Shown here piece after piece: positions 1-8,550 of a stretch of DNA of 64,000 nt. The position numbers were made by a program, and so were the translations under genes. This DNA comes from an uncultured Erythrobacter sp. (GTDB lineage: Bacteria > Pseudomonadota > Alphaproteobacteria > Sphingomonadales > Sphingomonadaceae), in the NCBI GenBank assembly GCA_947501215.1, contig CANMUS010000001.1:1-64000 (forward strand), in the 5' to 3' direction. The notes beneath the pieces were generated by a model. That model saw only the letters and a program-made list of their open reading frames with translations. It was not told the origin of the DNA and searched no databases. Each line of letters opens with the position of its first letter. Position 1 is the first letter of the stretch.

Positions 1-73
1 TGACCCCTACGGGACTCGAACCCGTGTTTCAGCCGTGAAAGGGCCGCGTCCTAGACCGCTAGACGAAGGGGCC
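1..73 (-). tRNA. tRNA-Glu (anticodon TTC), 3' CCA lies beyond the window edge
   Basis: Read on the minus strand, the sequence folds as a cloverleaf with acceptor stem GGCCCCT/AGGGGTC, anticodon loop CTTTCAC (anticodon TTC, Glu) and T loop GTTCGAA. It has 73 nucleotides to the discriminator A at position 1, so the encoded CCA, if present as in the second copy, is cut off by the window edge. It is identical over these 73 bases to the copy at 126-198, and the two are about 50 bp apart, so they are probably co-transcribed with the upstream copy at 123-198. Confidence 0.95.
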
Positions 74-122
74 ACATGCCGGAGCGAAACCATTCGGATC
101 GCCGGAATGCAAAACGCCACCG

Positions 123-198
123 TGGTGACCCCTACGGGACTCGAACCCGTGTTTCAGCCGTGAAAGGGCCGCGTCCTAGACCGCTAGACGAAGGGGCC
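123..198 (-). tRNA. tRNA-Glu (anticodon TTC), second tandem copy
   Basis: This is a full 76-nt tRNA on the minus strand: acceptor stem GGCCCCT with AGGGGTC, discriminator A, and an encoded CCA (complement of 123-125). The anticodon loop CTTTCAC gives TTC, glutamate. It is a perfect repeat of the copy at 1-73. A sigma-70-like promoter lies just upstream at 219-247, which fits this being the first gene of a two-tRNA transcript. Confidence 0.97.
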
Positions 199-218
199 AC
201 ATCGGTGGCGTGGCGGCG

Positions 219-247
219 CACTTAGGCGGGGTGGAGCGGGGCGTCAA
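219..247 (-). promoter_or_regulatory. putative sigma-70 promoter of the tRNA-Glu pair
   Basis: On the minus strand TTGACG (complement of 242-247) and TAAGTG (complement of 219-224) are separated by 17 nt, and transcription would start about 10-15 nt before the tRNA 5' end. The -35 is good and the -10 weak. The region between recJ and the tRNA holds nothing else recognisable. Confidence 0.5.
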
Positions 248-281
248 CCCTCCAATGCGGTGCTTCCGGTCGATGCGCGTA

Positions 282-2066
282 TCAATCTGCCCAGGCGGCA
301 TCCTCGAGGTGCAATTCCGCTTGCGGTCTGCTCCCCCAGTCGTCGATCTTCGCGCGACCGGCGAGCCAGAGCTTGCGCCCTTGAGAGCCGTGCAGCAGCG
401 CTTGGCCCATGTCGCTATCTGCGGCGCGAAAAGCGATGCCCTTGAAGCTGTGGCCATCGTCTCCGGATGCGATAATCCGCACGTGGTCTGCACCGACGAT
501 ATCGCACTTGACCAGCCGCACCGGTCCCACGGCGACGCGCGGTCCGGGCCAACCCACGCCGTAAGGTCCACCTTCATCGAGTGACGCTATCAGATCCGGC
601 ACCAGTCCGCCGGGAGCCACCGCGATGTCGAGCAGCATTTCCCGACTGGCCGAGGCCCCCGCAACCTGCGCTTCGAGCGTCGCGTCAAGCCAGTCCGAGA
701 GATCCTCGATCCGGGCTGCATCCACGGTCAGGCCGGCGGCCATGGCATGACCGCCGCCGGCGAGAAGCAGGCCCTCGTCCTTCGCCCTGATGATGGCTGC
801 ACCGAGATCGACGCCGGCGATCGAGCGGCCCGATCCCTTGCCCTGGCCCGTTTCCGCGTCGAGCGCGATGACGAGCGAGGGTTTCCCGGTCTTCTCCTTT
901 ATGCGCCCGGCCACGATGCCAATAACGCCAGGGTGCCAGCCTTCACCGGCAAGCAGGTGGACAGCCCGATTGTGCTGCCCGGCAAGCTGCTGTTCGGCCT
1001 CTTCCTGCACGGCTGCCTCGATCGCCCGACGTTCGTCATTGAGCGCCGAAAGCTGGGCCGCGATGTCACGCGCTTCGTCCGGATCCCGCGTCGTGAGCAA
1101 ACGCACGCCAAGGGTCGATTCGCCGACCCGTCCGCCTGCATTGATACGCGGGCCGAGTGCAAATCCGAGGTCGGAGCAGGCGGGGGCACGCTTCAGCCGG
1201 CTCGCGTCGATCAGCGCCGCCATGCCGATATTTTCACGCTTCGCCATGACCTTAAGGCCCTGCGACACAAAGGCGCGATTGAGGCCATGGAGCGCGGCGA
1301 CATCGGCCACCGTGCCCAGTGCCACAAGATCCAGCAACGACAGCACATTGGGCTCGGGCCGATCGGCGAAGTAGTCCCGTTCGCGCAAAGTGCGGACGAG
1401 CGCGACGCCCAGCAGGAACGCGACGCCAACTGCTGCCAAGTGTCCGTGGCTCGCAGCATCGTCGGCTTCGTCCAGCCGGTTGGGATTGACCAGCGCGACC
1501 GTCTTCGGCAGCTCGGCCGCACATTTGTGATGATCGACGACGATCACATCCACGCCCGCGTCATGCGCCATGGCGAGCGCATCATGCGCCATCGCGCCGC
1601 AATCGACCGTGACGACCAGGCTGCTACCACTTTCGCCCAGTTTCACCAGAGCCTCGCCCGAAGGACCATATCCTTCCAGTAGCCGGTCGGGGATGTAATA
1701 GTCGGCCTCGAGGCCGAGCTCGCGCAGCAGCAGGATCAGCAGTGCGGAACTGGTTGCGCCATCGACATCGTAGTCCCCGTAGATCGTGATCCGCTCATGC
1801 GCGAGGACTGCCTGGGCAAGACGGTCTGCCGCCGTCTTCATGTCCTGGAAGATCGAGGGGTCCGGCAGGAAATTGCGCAGCGTCGGCTGACGATGCCGAT
1901 CGATATCCTCTGGCGCCACGCCGCGCGCGATCATCAGCTGGTCGACGATGTCGCGTCCGGACCCGGCGCCTGCGCCTAGCTCCATATTGCCGCCTCGCCA
2001 GCGCCACGCGCGCCCGGTGAGGGATTGCGAGACGCCGAATACGTGTGAGAGAGCCTGCGATGTCAT
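282..2066 (-). CDS. recJ: single-stranded-DNA-specific exonuclease RecJ
   Basis: RecJ is a 5'-3' exonuclease on single-stranded DNA in recombinational and mismatch repair; it acts in the cytoplasm. The 594-aa length is normal for the short alphaproteobacterial form. The DHH-family motifs are present: GDYDVDG at about residues 97-103 (motif I) and VDHH at 177-180 (motif III). A DHHA1-type GGGHAMAAG motif lies near residue 440. The start used gives an N-terminus with no known motif; an internal ATG at residue 28 (MELGAGAG) is an alternative. The gene is divergent from the flavodoxin-like gene, with about 80 bp between them. Confidence 0.95.
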   Translation of the reverse strand: MTSQALSHVFGVSQSLTGRAWRWRGGNMELGAGAGSGRDIVDQLMIARGVAPEDIDRHRQPTLRNFLPDPSIFQDMKTAADRLAQAVLAHERITIYGDYDVDGATSSALLILLLRELGLEADYYIPDRLLEGYGPSGEALVKLGESGSSLVVTVDCGAMAHDALAMAHDAGVDVIVVDHHKCAAELPKTVALVNPNRLDEADDAASHGHLAAVGVAFLLGVALVRTLRERDYFADRPEPNVLSLLDLVALGTVADVAALHGLNRAFVSQGLKVMAKRENIGMAALIDASRLKRAPACSDLGFALGPRINAGGRVGESTLGVRLLTTRDPDEARDIAAQLSALNDERRAIEAAVQEEAEQQLAGQHNRAVHLLAGEGWHPGVIGIVAGRIKEKTGKPSLVIALDAETGQGKGSGRSIAGVDLGAAIIRAKDEGLLLAGGGHAMAAGLTVDAARIEDLSDWLDATLEAQVAGASASREMLLDIAVAPGGLVPDLIASLDEGGPYGVGWPGPRVAVGPVRLVKCDIVGADHVRIIASGDDGHSFKGIAFRAADSDMGQALLHGSQGRKLWLAGRAKIDDWGSRPQAELHLEDAAWAD

Positions 2067-2146
2067 GCGATGGGTTTAGACCAGCAGGTGCAGTCAGGGA
2101 ACGGCGGATTGTTGACAATCGACAGCCGCCAGCGAAGGAGCGTGAT

Positions 2147-2632
2147 ATGCCGTCTCCACAGCTTCTCATCATATGGCATAGCCGTACGGGCACGGCCGAG
2201 GCGCTTGCTGCCGCTGCCGCAGAGGGTGCTGGCGATGTCGGTCTGCTGAAGCCCGCCTGCGATGTCGAACCACAGGATTTGCTCGATGCATCGGGCTATC
2301 TCTTCGCCTGCCCGGAAAATCTCGCGTCGATGAGCGGGCAGATGAAAGAAATGTTCGACCGCTGCTACTATCCGGTACTCGGAAAGATCGAGGGGCGGCC
2401 CTATGCCAGCATCATAGCTGCCGGCAGCGATGGCGAAGGCGCGCAGCGGCAGCTCGACCGTATCGCAAAGGGTTGGCGGCTGAAGCGGGTTGCCGATCCC
2501 TTCATCGTTGTTACCGAAGCCCAGTCGCAGGCGGAAATCGAGGCCCGGAAGGAAGTCCATCGGGGTGACATCGATGATGCAAAGACGCTTGGCGAGGCTC
2601 TCGCCCAAGGGATCGAGCTTGGGATTTTCTAA
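2147..2632 (+). CDS. flavodoxin/NAD(P)H-dependent FMN reductase-like protein
   Basis: A 161-aa protein beginning MPSPQLLIIWHSRTGTAEAL. The motif WHSRTGTAE at residues 9-17 matches the FMN phosphate-binding loop of flavodoxins (T/S-x-T-G-x-T), so FMN binding is likely. The redox partner is unknown. The start is set by a strong AAGGAG site about 7 nt upstream of ATG 2147; a longer frame reaching back to 2045 would overlap recJ and lacks such a site. It is probably a single-gene transcript divergent from recJ. Some relatives are annotated as NAD(P)H quinone reductases, but nothing in the sequence decides this. Confidence 0.8.
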   Translation: MPSPQLLIIWHSRTGTAEALAAAAAEGAGDVGLLKPACDVEPQDLLDASGYLFACPENLASMSGQMKEMFDRCYYPVLGKIEGRPYASIIAAGSDGEGAQRQLDRIAKGWRLKRVADPFIVVTEAQSQAEIEARKEVHRGDIDDAKTLGEALAQGIELGIF

Positions 2633-2700
2633 ACCAAAGCAACCGGATCGGACCTAATTGCCTCTATATAACTCGACAACGCTCGGCTAGATATCAAATT

Positions 2701-3198
2701 GAGAGTACGGGACTGGAGGGCGCGGCCATAGCGGGCAGGGATGGATCGATTGCGCATGCTGAAGCGCAAGGGCGCGCTGCCGGCGTTGTGCTGTTAGTTG
2801 ACGCCGGATGTCGACCGAGTGGGGCGGATGTTCGTGATTTGCTTGCCAAGCTCCATCGAACCTCCATCAGTTTCGATCCCGCGCCCGAAGCTGACGCATC
2901 CACCGGGCCGGATGAAGAACGGTGGCTCGAGGTTCTCAAAGATGGCCTCACTTTCGATCTTCTCGGTCTGGCGCCCGGTCCGGGTATACAGGCGCTCGAG
3001 CCCCGGCATCGGTTTGGATTTTCTGCCGCTTCTGAGGACATCGCGCTCGAGGCTATTGGCCTTTTCCCTGGACCGCATCTGGCAGAAGGCGCCCATACCC
3101 TGCCGATCGTCCGCACCATCCTCGCCCTCGGTGCGCAACTCGCGAGCGCCATCGAAGGCGCGCGACGCATCGTCTGGACGCCGCGTCCCCACCTACCA
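2701..3198 (+). pseudogene. remnant of an uncharacterised protein gene, no start codon, fused in frame to the AHH remnant
   Basis: Frame 1 is open from about 2578 to 3435. From about 2701 it reads like a real protein (for example VVLLVDAGCRPSGAD, LTFDLLGLAPGPG, AIGLFPGPHLAEGAHTLP and GARRIVWTP). It resembles hypothetical proteins I recall from sphingomonads (possibly DUF4261-like; unverified). No ATG precedes this homology-like stretch, and the only in-frame start candidate, GTG 2788, falls inside it. At about 3196 the frame passes straight into sequence typical of another family (FRAVNRIGTPTYDRAMQRHHLLP). This suggests a deletion that joined two genes. The stretch could also encode a short functional protein from GTG 2788. 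Confidence 0.45.
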
Positions 3199-3676
3199 TT
3201 CCGGGCGGTCAACCGGATAGGCACGCCGACTTACGACCGCGCAATGCAACGGCATCATTTGCTGCCGTGTCAGTTGTTGAGCTTTCCCTGCTTTGGACGC
3301 TTGTTCGACAAGCTCGGGCCTTTAGCGCATCGGCTTCGACGATTTCCGTCGCAATGGACTCCTGCTGCCATCTCGCGAAGAGGCGGCGGTGCGCCTGGCC
3401 ATGCCGCTCCATCGGGGTCCGCATCGCGACTATAACGAGATGGTCATCGAGAATGTCGGTTGGATCGAGCAATCCTTGTCCCGGCGTCGTAGCCGGAGCG
3501 ACGATGCCCGCCACATCGACGCGCTCAACCGGCTCGGACGGCTTCAGGACAGGCTTCGGCTCAACTTGCTCGACCGGCGCCGCGGGCCGCGTCTTAGCAG
3601 CAAGGATCCCCGCAGTTCGCCTCCCGACTTCGCCGATCTAGATGCGTTGGTCGAGGACCATTGGCGAAAAGCCTAG
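3196..3676 (+). pseudogene. AHH-type (HNH/EndoVII-like) nuclease gene, frameshifted
   Basis: The first half is in frame 1 and reads FRAVNRIGTPTYDRAMQRHHLLPCQLL, the HHLLP segment expected of AHH-family nucleases. The second half is in frame 2 and reads RIGFDDFRRNGLLLPSREEA, then RLAMPLHRGPHRDYNEMV, ending LDALVEDHWRKA at stop 3674-3676. The two halves belong together in the family as I recall it, so one base was gained or two were lost at about 3315-3322. A TAG lies just upstream in frame 2, so programmed slippage before it would not help. The gene has no start of its own. Its 3' end overlaps the convergent nitronate monooxygenase gene by 4 bp. It is a pseudogene unless the shift is a sequencing error. 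Confidence 0.6.
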
Positions 3677-4641
3677 GCCGTCGCTTCGGCAAGCGCGCTT
3701 TTTGCAGCATCGTACTCGCGCTCCAGCCGCGCAACCGTGTCTTCCACCGGTGCGCTTTCCCTGACCGTACCGATGCCCTGGCCCGACCCCCAGATGTCCT
3801 TCCACGCCTTGGCCTTGGTATTGCCCCCACTGCCGAAGTTCATCTTGCTAGGATCGCTTTCCGGCAAATTGTCCGGATCGAGGCCCGAAGCTTCGATGCT
3901 CGAACGCAGGTAGTTGCCGTGCACGCCGGTGAACAGGTTGGTATAGACGATCCCACTCGCATCGCCCTCGACGATGCCCTTCTTGTAATTCTCGTCCGCA
4001 TTGGCTTCGGTGGCTGCGATCCAGGGCGAGCCGATATAGGCGAAGTCCGCGCCCAGCGCCTGCGCGGCCAGAATCGAGCGGCCGTGAGCGATCGAGCCCG
4101 ATAGCGCGACCAGCCCGTCGAACCAGCTGCGGATTTCTTGCATCAGCGCAAAGGGGCTGAGCGTGCCCGCATGGCCGCCCGCACCGGCAGCGACCGGGAT
4201 GAGGCCGCTCGCGCCCTTTTCGATCGCCTTCCTCGCGAAGCGATCGTTGATGACATCGTGCATCGTGATGCCACCCCATTTGTCGACCGCCTGGAAGACC
4301 TCTTCGCGCGCGCCGAGCGAGGTGATGACCATCGGCACCTGCCATTTGGCGCAGGTCTGCATGTCGGCATCGAGTCGGTCGTTCGACTTGTGGACGATCT
4401 GGTTGACGGCGTAAGGCGCAGCCGGGCGGTCCGGATTGTCGCGATTGTGCGCGGCCAGTTCCTCGGTGATCTGGTGCAGCCATTCGTCAACCTGGCTCTG
4501 CGGCCGAGCGTTAAGCGCCGGGAATGCGCCGACGATGCCCGCCTTGCATTGCGCGATGACCAGTTCCGGCCCCGAGACGATGAACAGCGGCGAGCCGATG
4601 ACGGGGATGCGGAGCTTGTCGAACGGGGCGGGCAGGGGCAT
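3673..4641 (-). CDS. nitronate monooxygenase (2-nitropropane dioxygenase family)
   Basis: A 322-aa FMN-dependent TIM-barrel enzyme that oxidises alkyl nitronates such as propionate 3-nitronate to the carbonyl plus nitrite. The N-terminus reads LRIPVIGSPLFIVSGPELVIA. The family's GAGGHAGT glycine-rich segment is at 153-160, with the presumed catalytic His in it. The phosphate-binding stretch SGSIAHGRSILAAQALGADF starts at 181, followed by GSPWIAATEA. The C-terminal region has the pattern of class I-like long homologues. It is probably monocistronic; its 5' end is about 80 bp from the amidohydrolase gene on the same strand, so the two could share a transcript. Confidence 0.88.
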   Translation of the reverse strand: MPLPAPFDKLRIPVIGSPLFIVSGPELVIAQCKAGIVGAFPALNARPQSQVDEWLHQITEELAAHNRDNPDRPAAPYAVNQIVHKSNDRLDADMQTCAKWQVPMVITSLGAREEVFQAVDKWGGITMHDVINDRFARKAIEKGASGLIPVAAGAGGHAGTLSPFALMQEIRSWFDGLVALSGSIAHGRSILAAQALGADFAYIGSPWIAATEANADENYKKGIVEGDASGIVYTNLFTGVHGNYLRSSIEASGLDPDNLPESDPSKMNFGSGGNTKAKAWKDIWGSGQGIGTVRESAPVEDTVARLEREYDAAKSALAEATA

Positions 4642-4722
4642 GCGGCAGGTCCTCTCAGGTCAGTTGCAGGTTGCGACCTATGGCGCGCAAGGGAGCTTGT
4701 CGAGATTGACGTTACGTAAGGA

Positions 4723-5778
4723 TCAGGCGGCGGGCAGCACTTGCTCGATGCCATAGATCCGCGCGGCGGTGCCTGCGAACAGCGCCTGCTTCTCATCCGC
4801 GCTGTGGCCCTGTGCCAACCGCTTGAAGGCGTTCCATAGGACCGGATAGCTCGCGCCCCAGCGGTCGACGGGATAGTTGCTCTCGAACATGCCGCGATCC
4901 GGCCCGAAGGCCTCGATGCAAGTCTCGATATAGGGTCGCCAGAGGGCGGCCAGATGCTCCGACCCGTAGCCCCTGGCCGGGCCGTCTTCGGGAAGACCGC
5001 AGAATGCCATCGCGAGGCCGCCCAGCTTGACCGCGACATTCGGGCACTCGGCCAGCGCGTGGATGGACTTGCGCCAGATGTCGAAGCGCTCGTGCAGTTT
5101 GCCGCGATAGCACGCGATGTTGAGCGGCGTGCCGCAGTGGTCGAGCACGATCTGCTGGTCGGGAAACGCCTTCGCCAGCTCCAGCACATCGCCCAGTTGC
5201 GGCTCCAGCAGCCAGGCATCGAAGGTCAGGCCGTAGTCGGCATAGGCTGCGAAGCCGGCGCGGAAAGCATCCGAACCGTAGAGCCCTTCCGGTGCATGGA
5301 AGGGCGGGCCGAGCACATCGGGATCGGCATCCCAGGCGGCCGCGTGGCGGATCCCCCGAAACCGCCCGTTGCCCGCTGCGATCAGCGCCTCGATTACCGG
5401 CTTTACCGCATCGCCCCGGGTCAGATCCGCATGGCCGACGATTGCCGCACAGGGGCGGTATTCGCCATAGAGCCCGCTCGCCCCCTGTGCTGCAACGCCG
5501 TTGACGAACTCGACCTCGCCGACCGGCTTCAAGGCCTCGTCCCGGCTCGCATCGTAGAAGGCGCCACATTCCATGAACACCGTAGCCACGACCTTGTGGC
5601 CCGAGTGAGTGTCTGCGAACAGCTCGTCGAACGTGTAATAATCCGCGCCCGCAATCGCTTCGATAAAGTCGTGCCGCGGTTCGGGAAATGACGGCACCAA
5701 TGGTCGCAAATCCCAGAGGTGATGGTGCGGGTCGATGATCGGCAGATCGGGCTCGAGGATTTCTTCGGTCGCGGTCAT
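4723..5778 (-). CDS. amidohydrolase-superfamily (TIM-barrel) metal-dependent hydrolase
   Basis: A 351-aa protein of the Amidohydro_2 type, whose members include lactonases and 2-pyrone-4,6-dicarboxylate hydrolases. The metal motif DPHHHLWDL is at residues 16-24. Downstream landmarks are VFMECGAFY, GIRHAAAWD, LDHCGTPLN and, near the C-terminus, MFESNYPVD, where the last Asp is normally a metal or catalytic ligand in this family. The substrate cannot be told from sequence. The gene lies upstream of the nitronate monooxygenase gene on the same strand. The 252 bp between it and the PilZ gene show only a short direct repeat (ACATGGACC twice near 5848) and no recognisable gene. Confidence 0.85.
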   Translation of the reverse strand: MTATEEILEPDLPIIDPHHHLWDLRPLVPSFPEPRHDFIEAIAGADYYTFDELFADTHSGHKVVATVFMECGAFYDASRDEALKPVGEVEFVNGVAAQGASGLYGEYRPCAAIVGHADLTRGDAVKPVIEALIAAGNGRFRGIRHAAAWDADPDVLGPPFHAPEGLYGSDAFRAGFAAYADYGLTFDAWLLEPQLGDVLELAKAFPDQQIVLDHCGTPLNIACYRGKLHERFDIWRKSIHALAECPNVAVKLGGLAMAFCGLPEDGPARGYGSEHLAALWRPYIETCIEAFGPDRGMFESNYPVDRWGASYPVLWNAFKRLAQGHSADEKQALFAGTAARIYGIEQVLPAA

Positions 5779-6030
5779 AACAGGCTCTCTCCTCTACGCG
5801 CCGGCGCTGTAGGACCCATGTTGGAAGGCCCCTGTGCCAGTCCCGTCACATGGACCACATGGACCACTGTCCTGGCAAGAAAAAGCAGGGGTGCAAGCGC
5901 CGCGGGCTGGAAAAGGCGTAGACGGAGCGAGTGCTAGCGATCTGCATGGCTCCGCTCTAGGTCATGCTGGTCGAGTAGGAAACTTGCACGTCAAAGTAGC
6001 GGTCGTCACCCCCCTTGCGGGCGCGCCGAT

Positions 6031-6549
6031 TTATCGAAGGCTCACCTCGTTGCGTATATGCTCGAGTATGGAGGGATAAAGCGGACTTTCGAATTTCAGG
6101 CCGACCATGTCGTCGGTTCGCCATCTGATCACCGCTCCCAGCGGGCCGATTGAGCCGATCTTGATAGTGACGCGCGAACCGGGTCTCGCAAGACTTCGAT
6201 CCTCAACCCGGCACCCGTGGGTGGACAGATCGAAGATCTTCGCTTCGCGGCTGCCGCCCTGGCCATAGACCCGGCCCACGATCGTCACCCCGTGCCTGGC
6301 CTCGATGCGCTCCGCTTGCTTGCGGGTTTCCGCCGGCGGAAGGGGAGGGCGATCATCGATTTGCGGCGCAGTTGCCATCACTGCGTCGGGTCGTTCCGGG
6401 GTTTCGGGATGCAGCTCGTCGTAAAGGTTTGCCGCCGCCGCCCAGAAGGCTTCCTCGTTGCCGAGATTGATTGCACCTCTCCCATCGGGCCAAAGGGCCC
6501 AGATGTTGCCATCCTTCGCGGACAGCGTAGGAGTGTTGGTGCCGGTCAT
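6031..6549 (-). CDS. PilZ-domain protein (putative cyclic-di-GMP binding)
   Basis: A 172-aa cytoplasmic protein. The last 90 residues look like a PilZ domain: beta-strand pattern REAKIFDLSTHGCRVED with the D-x-S-x-x-G signature at 107-112, then PGSRVTIKIGSIGPLGAVIRW and GLKFESP. The upstream RxxxR half of the c-di-GMP site is not clear (nearby arginines R81, R85, R93, R101), so ligand binding is uncertain. Residues 1-75 are low-complexity and proline-rich, with no recognised domain. It stands alone between divergent or unrelated genes, so no partner is suggested. Confidence 0.7.
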   Translation of the reverse strand: MTGTNTPTLSAKDGNIWALWPDGRGAINLGNEEAFWAAAANLYDELHPETPERPDAVMATAPQIDDRPPLPPAETRKQAERIEARHGVTIVGRVYGQGGSREAKIFDLSTHGCRVEDRSLARPGSRVTIKIGSIGPLGAVIRWRTDDMVGLKFESPLYPSILEHIRNEVSLR

Positions 6550-6645
6550 CGATATGCGTACCCGAGCGGGCTCTTTGGCCCGTCGAGAATGTTAATAGCC
6601 GGAAAACCTTACTCTTTCATTTCAATTCTGCTGGGAAAATCGGGC

Positions 6646-8322
6646 TCATCCGACAGCCGAGTTCGCTGCGCTCAACACCGCCCTCACGCTCGCGGTCGCG
6701 ACGTCTTCGTCGATCCCGCAGCCCCAGATAGTGCGGCCGTCCGCGTCGCGGCATTCGAGATAGGCGGCGGCGCGGCTGTCACGGCCGGTGGTTAGCGCGT
6801 GTTCTGTGTAGTCCACCACTTCCAGTGACAGGCCGAAGGCGTCTTCGATGGTCGAGAGCACGCTGGAGATCAGGCCGTTACCCCGGCCCGAGACAGATTG
6901 CTCCGTGCCTTCGACGGCGATGGTGCCGCTGAACAAGCGCGTGCCGTCCGTCGCGCGGCGTTCTTCGTAATTGACCAGCTGGAAATGCTTGTCCTCGGTC
7001 TGCACGTGATAGGCTTGCTGGAAAGCGCGCCAGATGTCTGCGGCGTTGAGCTCGCGGCCCAGTTCGTCGGCCATGCGCTGGACATGCGGGCTGAAATCGG
7101 CCTGCATTCTTTTGGGCAGCTTGAGGCCCTGGTGCTGCTCAAGCACCCAGGCGAACCCGCCCTTGCCGCTCTGCGAGTTGACGCGGATCACCGCTTCGTA
7201 ACTGCGGCCGAGGTCGGCGGGATCGATGGGCAGGTAAGGCACGCGCCATTGCGGCGAGTTCTGGCTTTCGTGCGCAGCGAAACCCTTCTTGATCGCGTCT
7301 TGGTGGCTGCCGGAAAAGGCGGTGTAGACCAGCTCGCCGCCATAGGGGTGGCGCTGGTGGACGGGTAGCTCGTTGCAATACTCGACCGTCTCGATCACCC
7401 GGTCGATGTCGGAGAAATCGATCTGTGGATCGATTCCTTGCGTGTACATGTTGAGCGCCATGGTCACGAGGCAGCAATTGCCCGTGCGCTCGCCATTGCC
7501 GAACAGGCAGCCTTCTACCCGGTCCGCGCCCGCCATCAGCGCCAGCTCCGCCGCCGCGACCCCGGTGCCGCGATCGTTATGCGTGTGCAGGCTGATCACC
7601 GCGCTGTCGCGGTTGGGCAGATTGCGGATGAAATACTCGACCTGGTCGGCGTAGATATTGGGCGTTGCCGCCTCGACCGTGGCGGGCAGGTTGAGGATGA
7701 TCGGATGCTCGGGCGTGGGTGCCAGGACTTTCATCACGGCCTCGCAAACCTCCAGGCTGAAATCGAGCTCGGCGGTGGAGAAGGTTTCGGGCGAGTACTG
7801 GAAATGCCATTCGGTGTCGGGCTGCTTGCCCGCCTCGTCGCGCATGACCTTCGCGCCCTTCACGGCGATGTCGCGCACCTGATCCTTGCTCATCCCGAAC
7901 ACGACCTCGCGCCAGGCGGGGCTGACGGCGTTGTAGAGGTGGACGATGGCCTGTCTCGCGCCGGTGAGGCTGGCGAAGCTGGTGCGGATCAGGTCTTCGC
8001 GGCTTTGCGTCAGGACCTGCACAATGACGTCGTCGGGCACGCGGCCCGATTGCACGAGGCCGGAGATGAAGTCGAACTCGGTCGCGCCCGCGCTGGGAAA
8101 GCCGACCTCGATTTCCTTCACGCCGATCTCGACCAGCAGGTCGAAGAAACGGTTTTTCTTGTGGGCGTCCATCGGGTCGACGATCGCCTGATTGCCGTCG
8201 CGCAGATCGGTGCTGAGCCAGCGGGGCGGCGCGGTGATCCTGCGGCTCGGCCAGTGGCGGTCGGCCAGCGGAACCTGGGGGAAAGCGGCATATTTGGCGC
8301 TCGGGTCGGAGAGCATGGGCAT
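6646..8322 (-). CDS. leuA: 2-isopropylmalate synthase, long (LeuA2-type) form
   Basis: Catalyses acetyl-CoA plus 2-oxoisovalerate to 2-isopropylmalate, the first committed step of leucine synthesis. At 558 aa it is the long form. Catalytic motifs are visible: STDLRDGNQAIVDPM (about 37-51, Arg and metal Asp), GFPSAGATEFDF, SLHTHNDRGTGVA (metal HxH) and GCLFGNGERTGN. The C-terminal about 120 residues form the LeuA dimerisation/allosteric domain where leucine binds in homologues. An upstream leader peptide rich in leucine codons (8407-8457) and a long-range hairpin suggest attenuation control as well. The start ATG is followed by a second ATG at codon 3. Confidence 0.96.
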   Translation of the reverse strand: MPMLSDPSAKYAAFPQVPLADRHWPSRRITAPPRWLSTDLRDGNQAIVDPMDAHKKNRFFDLLVEIGVKEIEVGFPSAGATEFDFISGLVQSGRVPDDVIVQVLTQSREDLIRTSFASLTGARQAIVHLYNAVSPAWREVVFGMSKDQVRDIAVKGAKVMRDEAGKQPDTEWHFQYSPETFSTAELDFSLEVCEAVMKVLAPTPEHPIILNLPATVEAATPNIYADQVEYFIRNLPNRDSAVISLHTHNDRGTGVAAAELALMAGADRVEGCLFGNGERTGNCCLVTMALNMYTQGIDPQIDFSDIDRVIETVEYCNELPVHQRHPYGGELVYTAFSGSHQDAIKKGFAAHESQNSPQWRVPYLPIDPADLGRSYEAVIRVNSQSGKGGFAWVLEQHQGLKLPKRMQADFSPHVQRMADELGRELNAADIWRAFQQAYHVQTEDKHFQLVNYEERRATDGTRLFSGTIAVEGTEQSVSGRGNGLISSVLSTIEDAFGLSLEVVDYTEHALTTGRDSRAAAYLECRDADGRTIWGCGIDEDVATASVRAVLSAANSAVG

Positions 8323-8366
8323 CGGGAAAGTCTCGGATTGTGCGAAGCGGGAAGAGGTCGGTCGGT

Positions 8367-8419
8367 CCCTTGGGCGCTCAGCGCACCCGGTCCGGCACGC
8401 CAGCTATCACGCCCAAGGG
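8367..8419 (-). promoter_or_regulatory. leuA leader hairpin, candidate transcription attenuator
   Basis: A perfect 10-bp inverted repeat pairs CGCCCAAGGG (8410-8419) with CCCTTGGGCG (8367-8376). The upstream arm overlaps the last sense codons of the leader peptide, so a ribosome stalled at the leucine codons or at the stop would change its availability. A second, smaller hairpin (GG-GCGC / GCGC-CC around TGA, about 8374-8388 on the minus strand) competes with it. No clear U-tract follows, so the terminator form is not proven. This is an inference from layout. Confidence 0.5.
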
Positions 8420-8457
8420 CGCGTAAGTCGCAGAAGCAGGCCGAGTGCAGTTTGCAT
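8407..8457 (-). CDS. leuA leader peptide (leucine-rich, 16 aa)
   Basis: A short frame upstream of leuA reads MQTALGLLLRLTRPWA and then TGA. It has five leucine codons within seven residues (CTC, CTG, CTT, CTG, CTT), placed just before a hairpin whose upstream arm lies in its last codons. This is the classical design of an amino-acid biosynthesis attenuator. The Shine-Dalgarno is poor: TTGGAG ends only one base before the ATG. It stops 84 nt upstream of the leuA ATG. The peptide itself is expected to have no function beyond sensing Leu-tRNA supply. Confidence 0.65.
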   Translation of the reverse strand: MQTALGLLLRLTRPWA

Positions 8458-8550
8458 GCTCCAAGCTATGCTGGGGTGGAACGGGGTTGTAAAGCAAAAC
8501 AGTCTTGGGCATCCCATGAAATTATATTTCACGGATGGGAGAGCTGGGGC

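Noticed and set aside
2742..3220. Small frames with ATG inside the decayed locus (for example from 2742 or 2798)
   Set aside because: They do not show protein-like sequence; frame 1 does, but it has no start.
7438..8550. Upstream extension of the thioesterase frame to 7438
   Set aside because: The extension lies opposite leuA. The thioesterase homology begins at ATG 8551 and nothing before it looks like protein.
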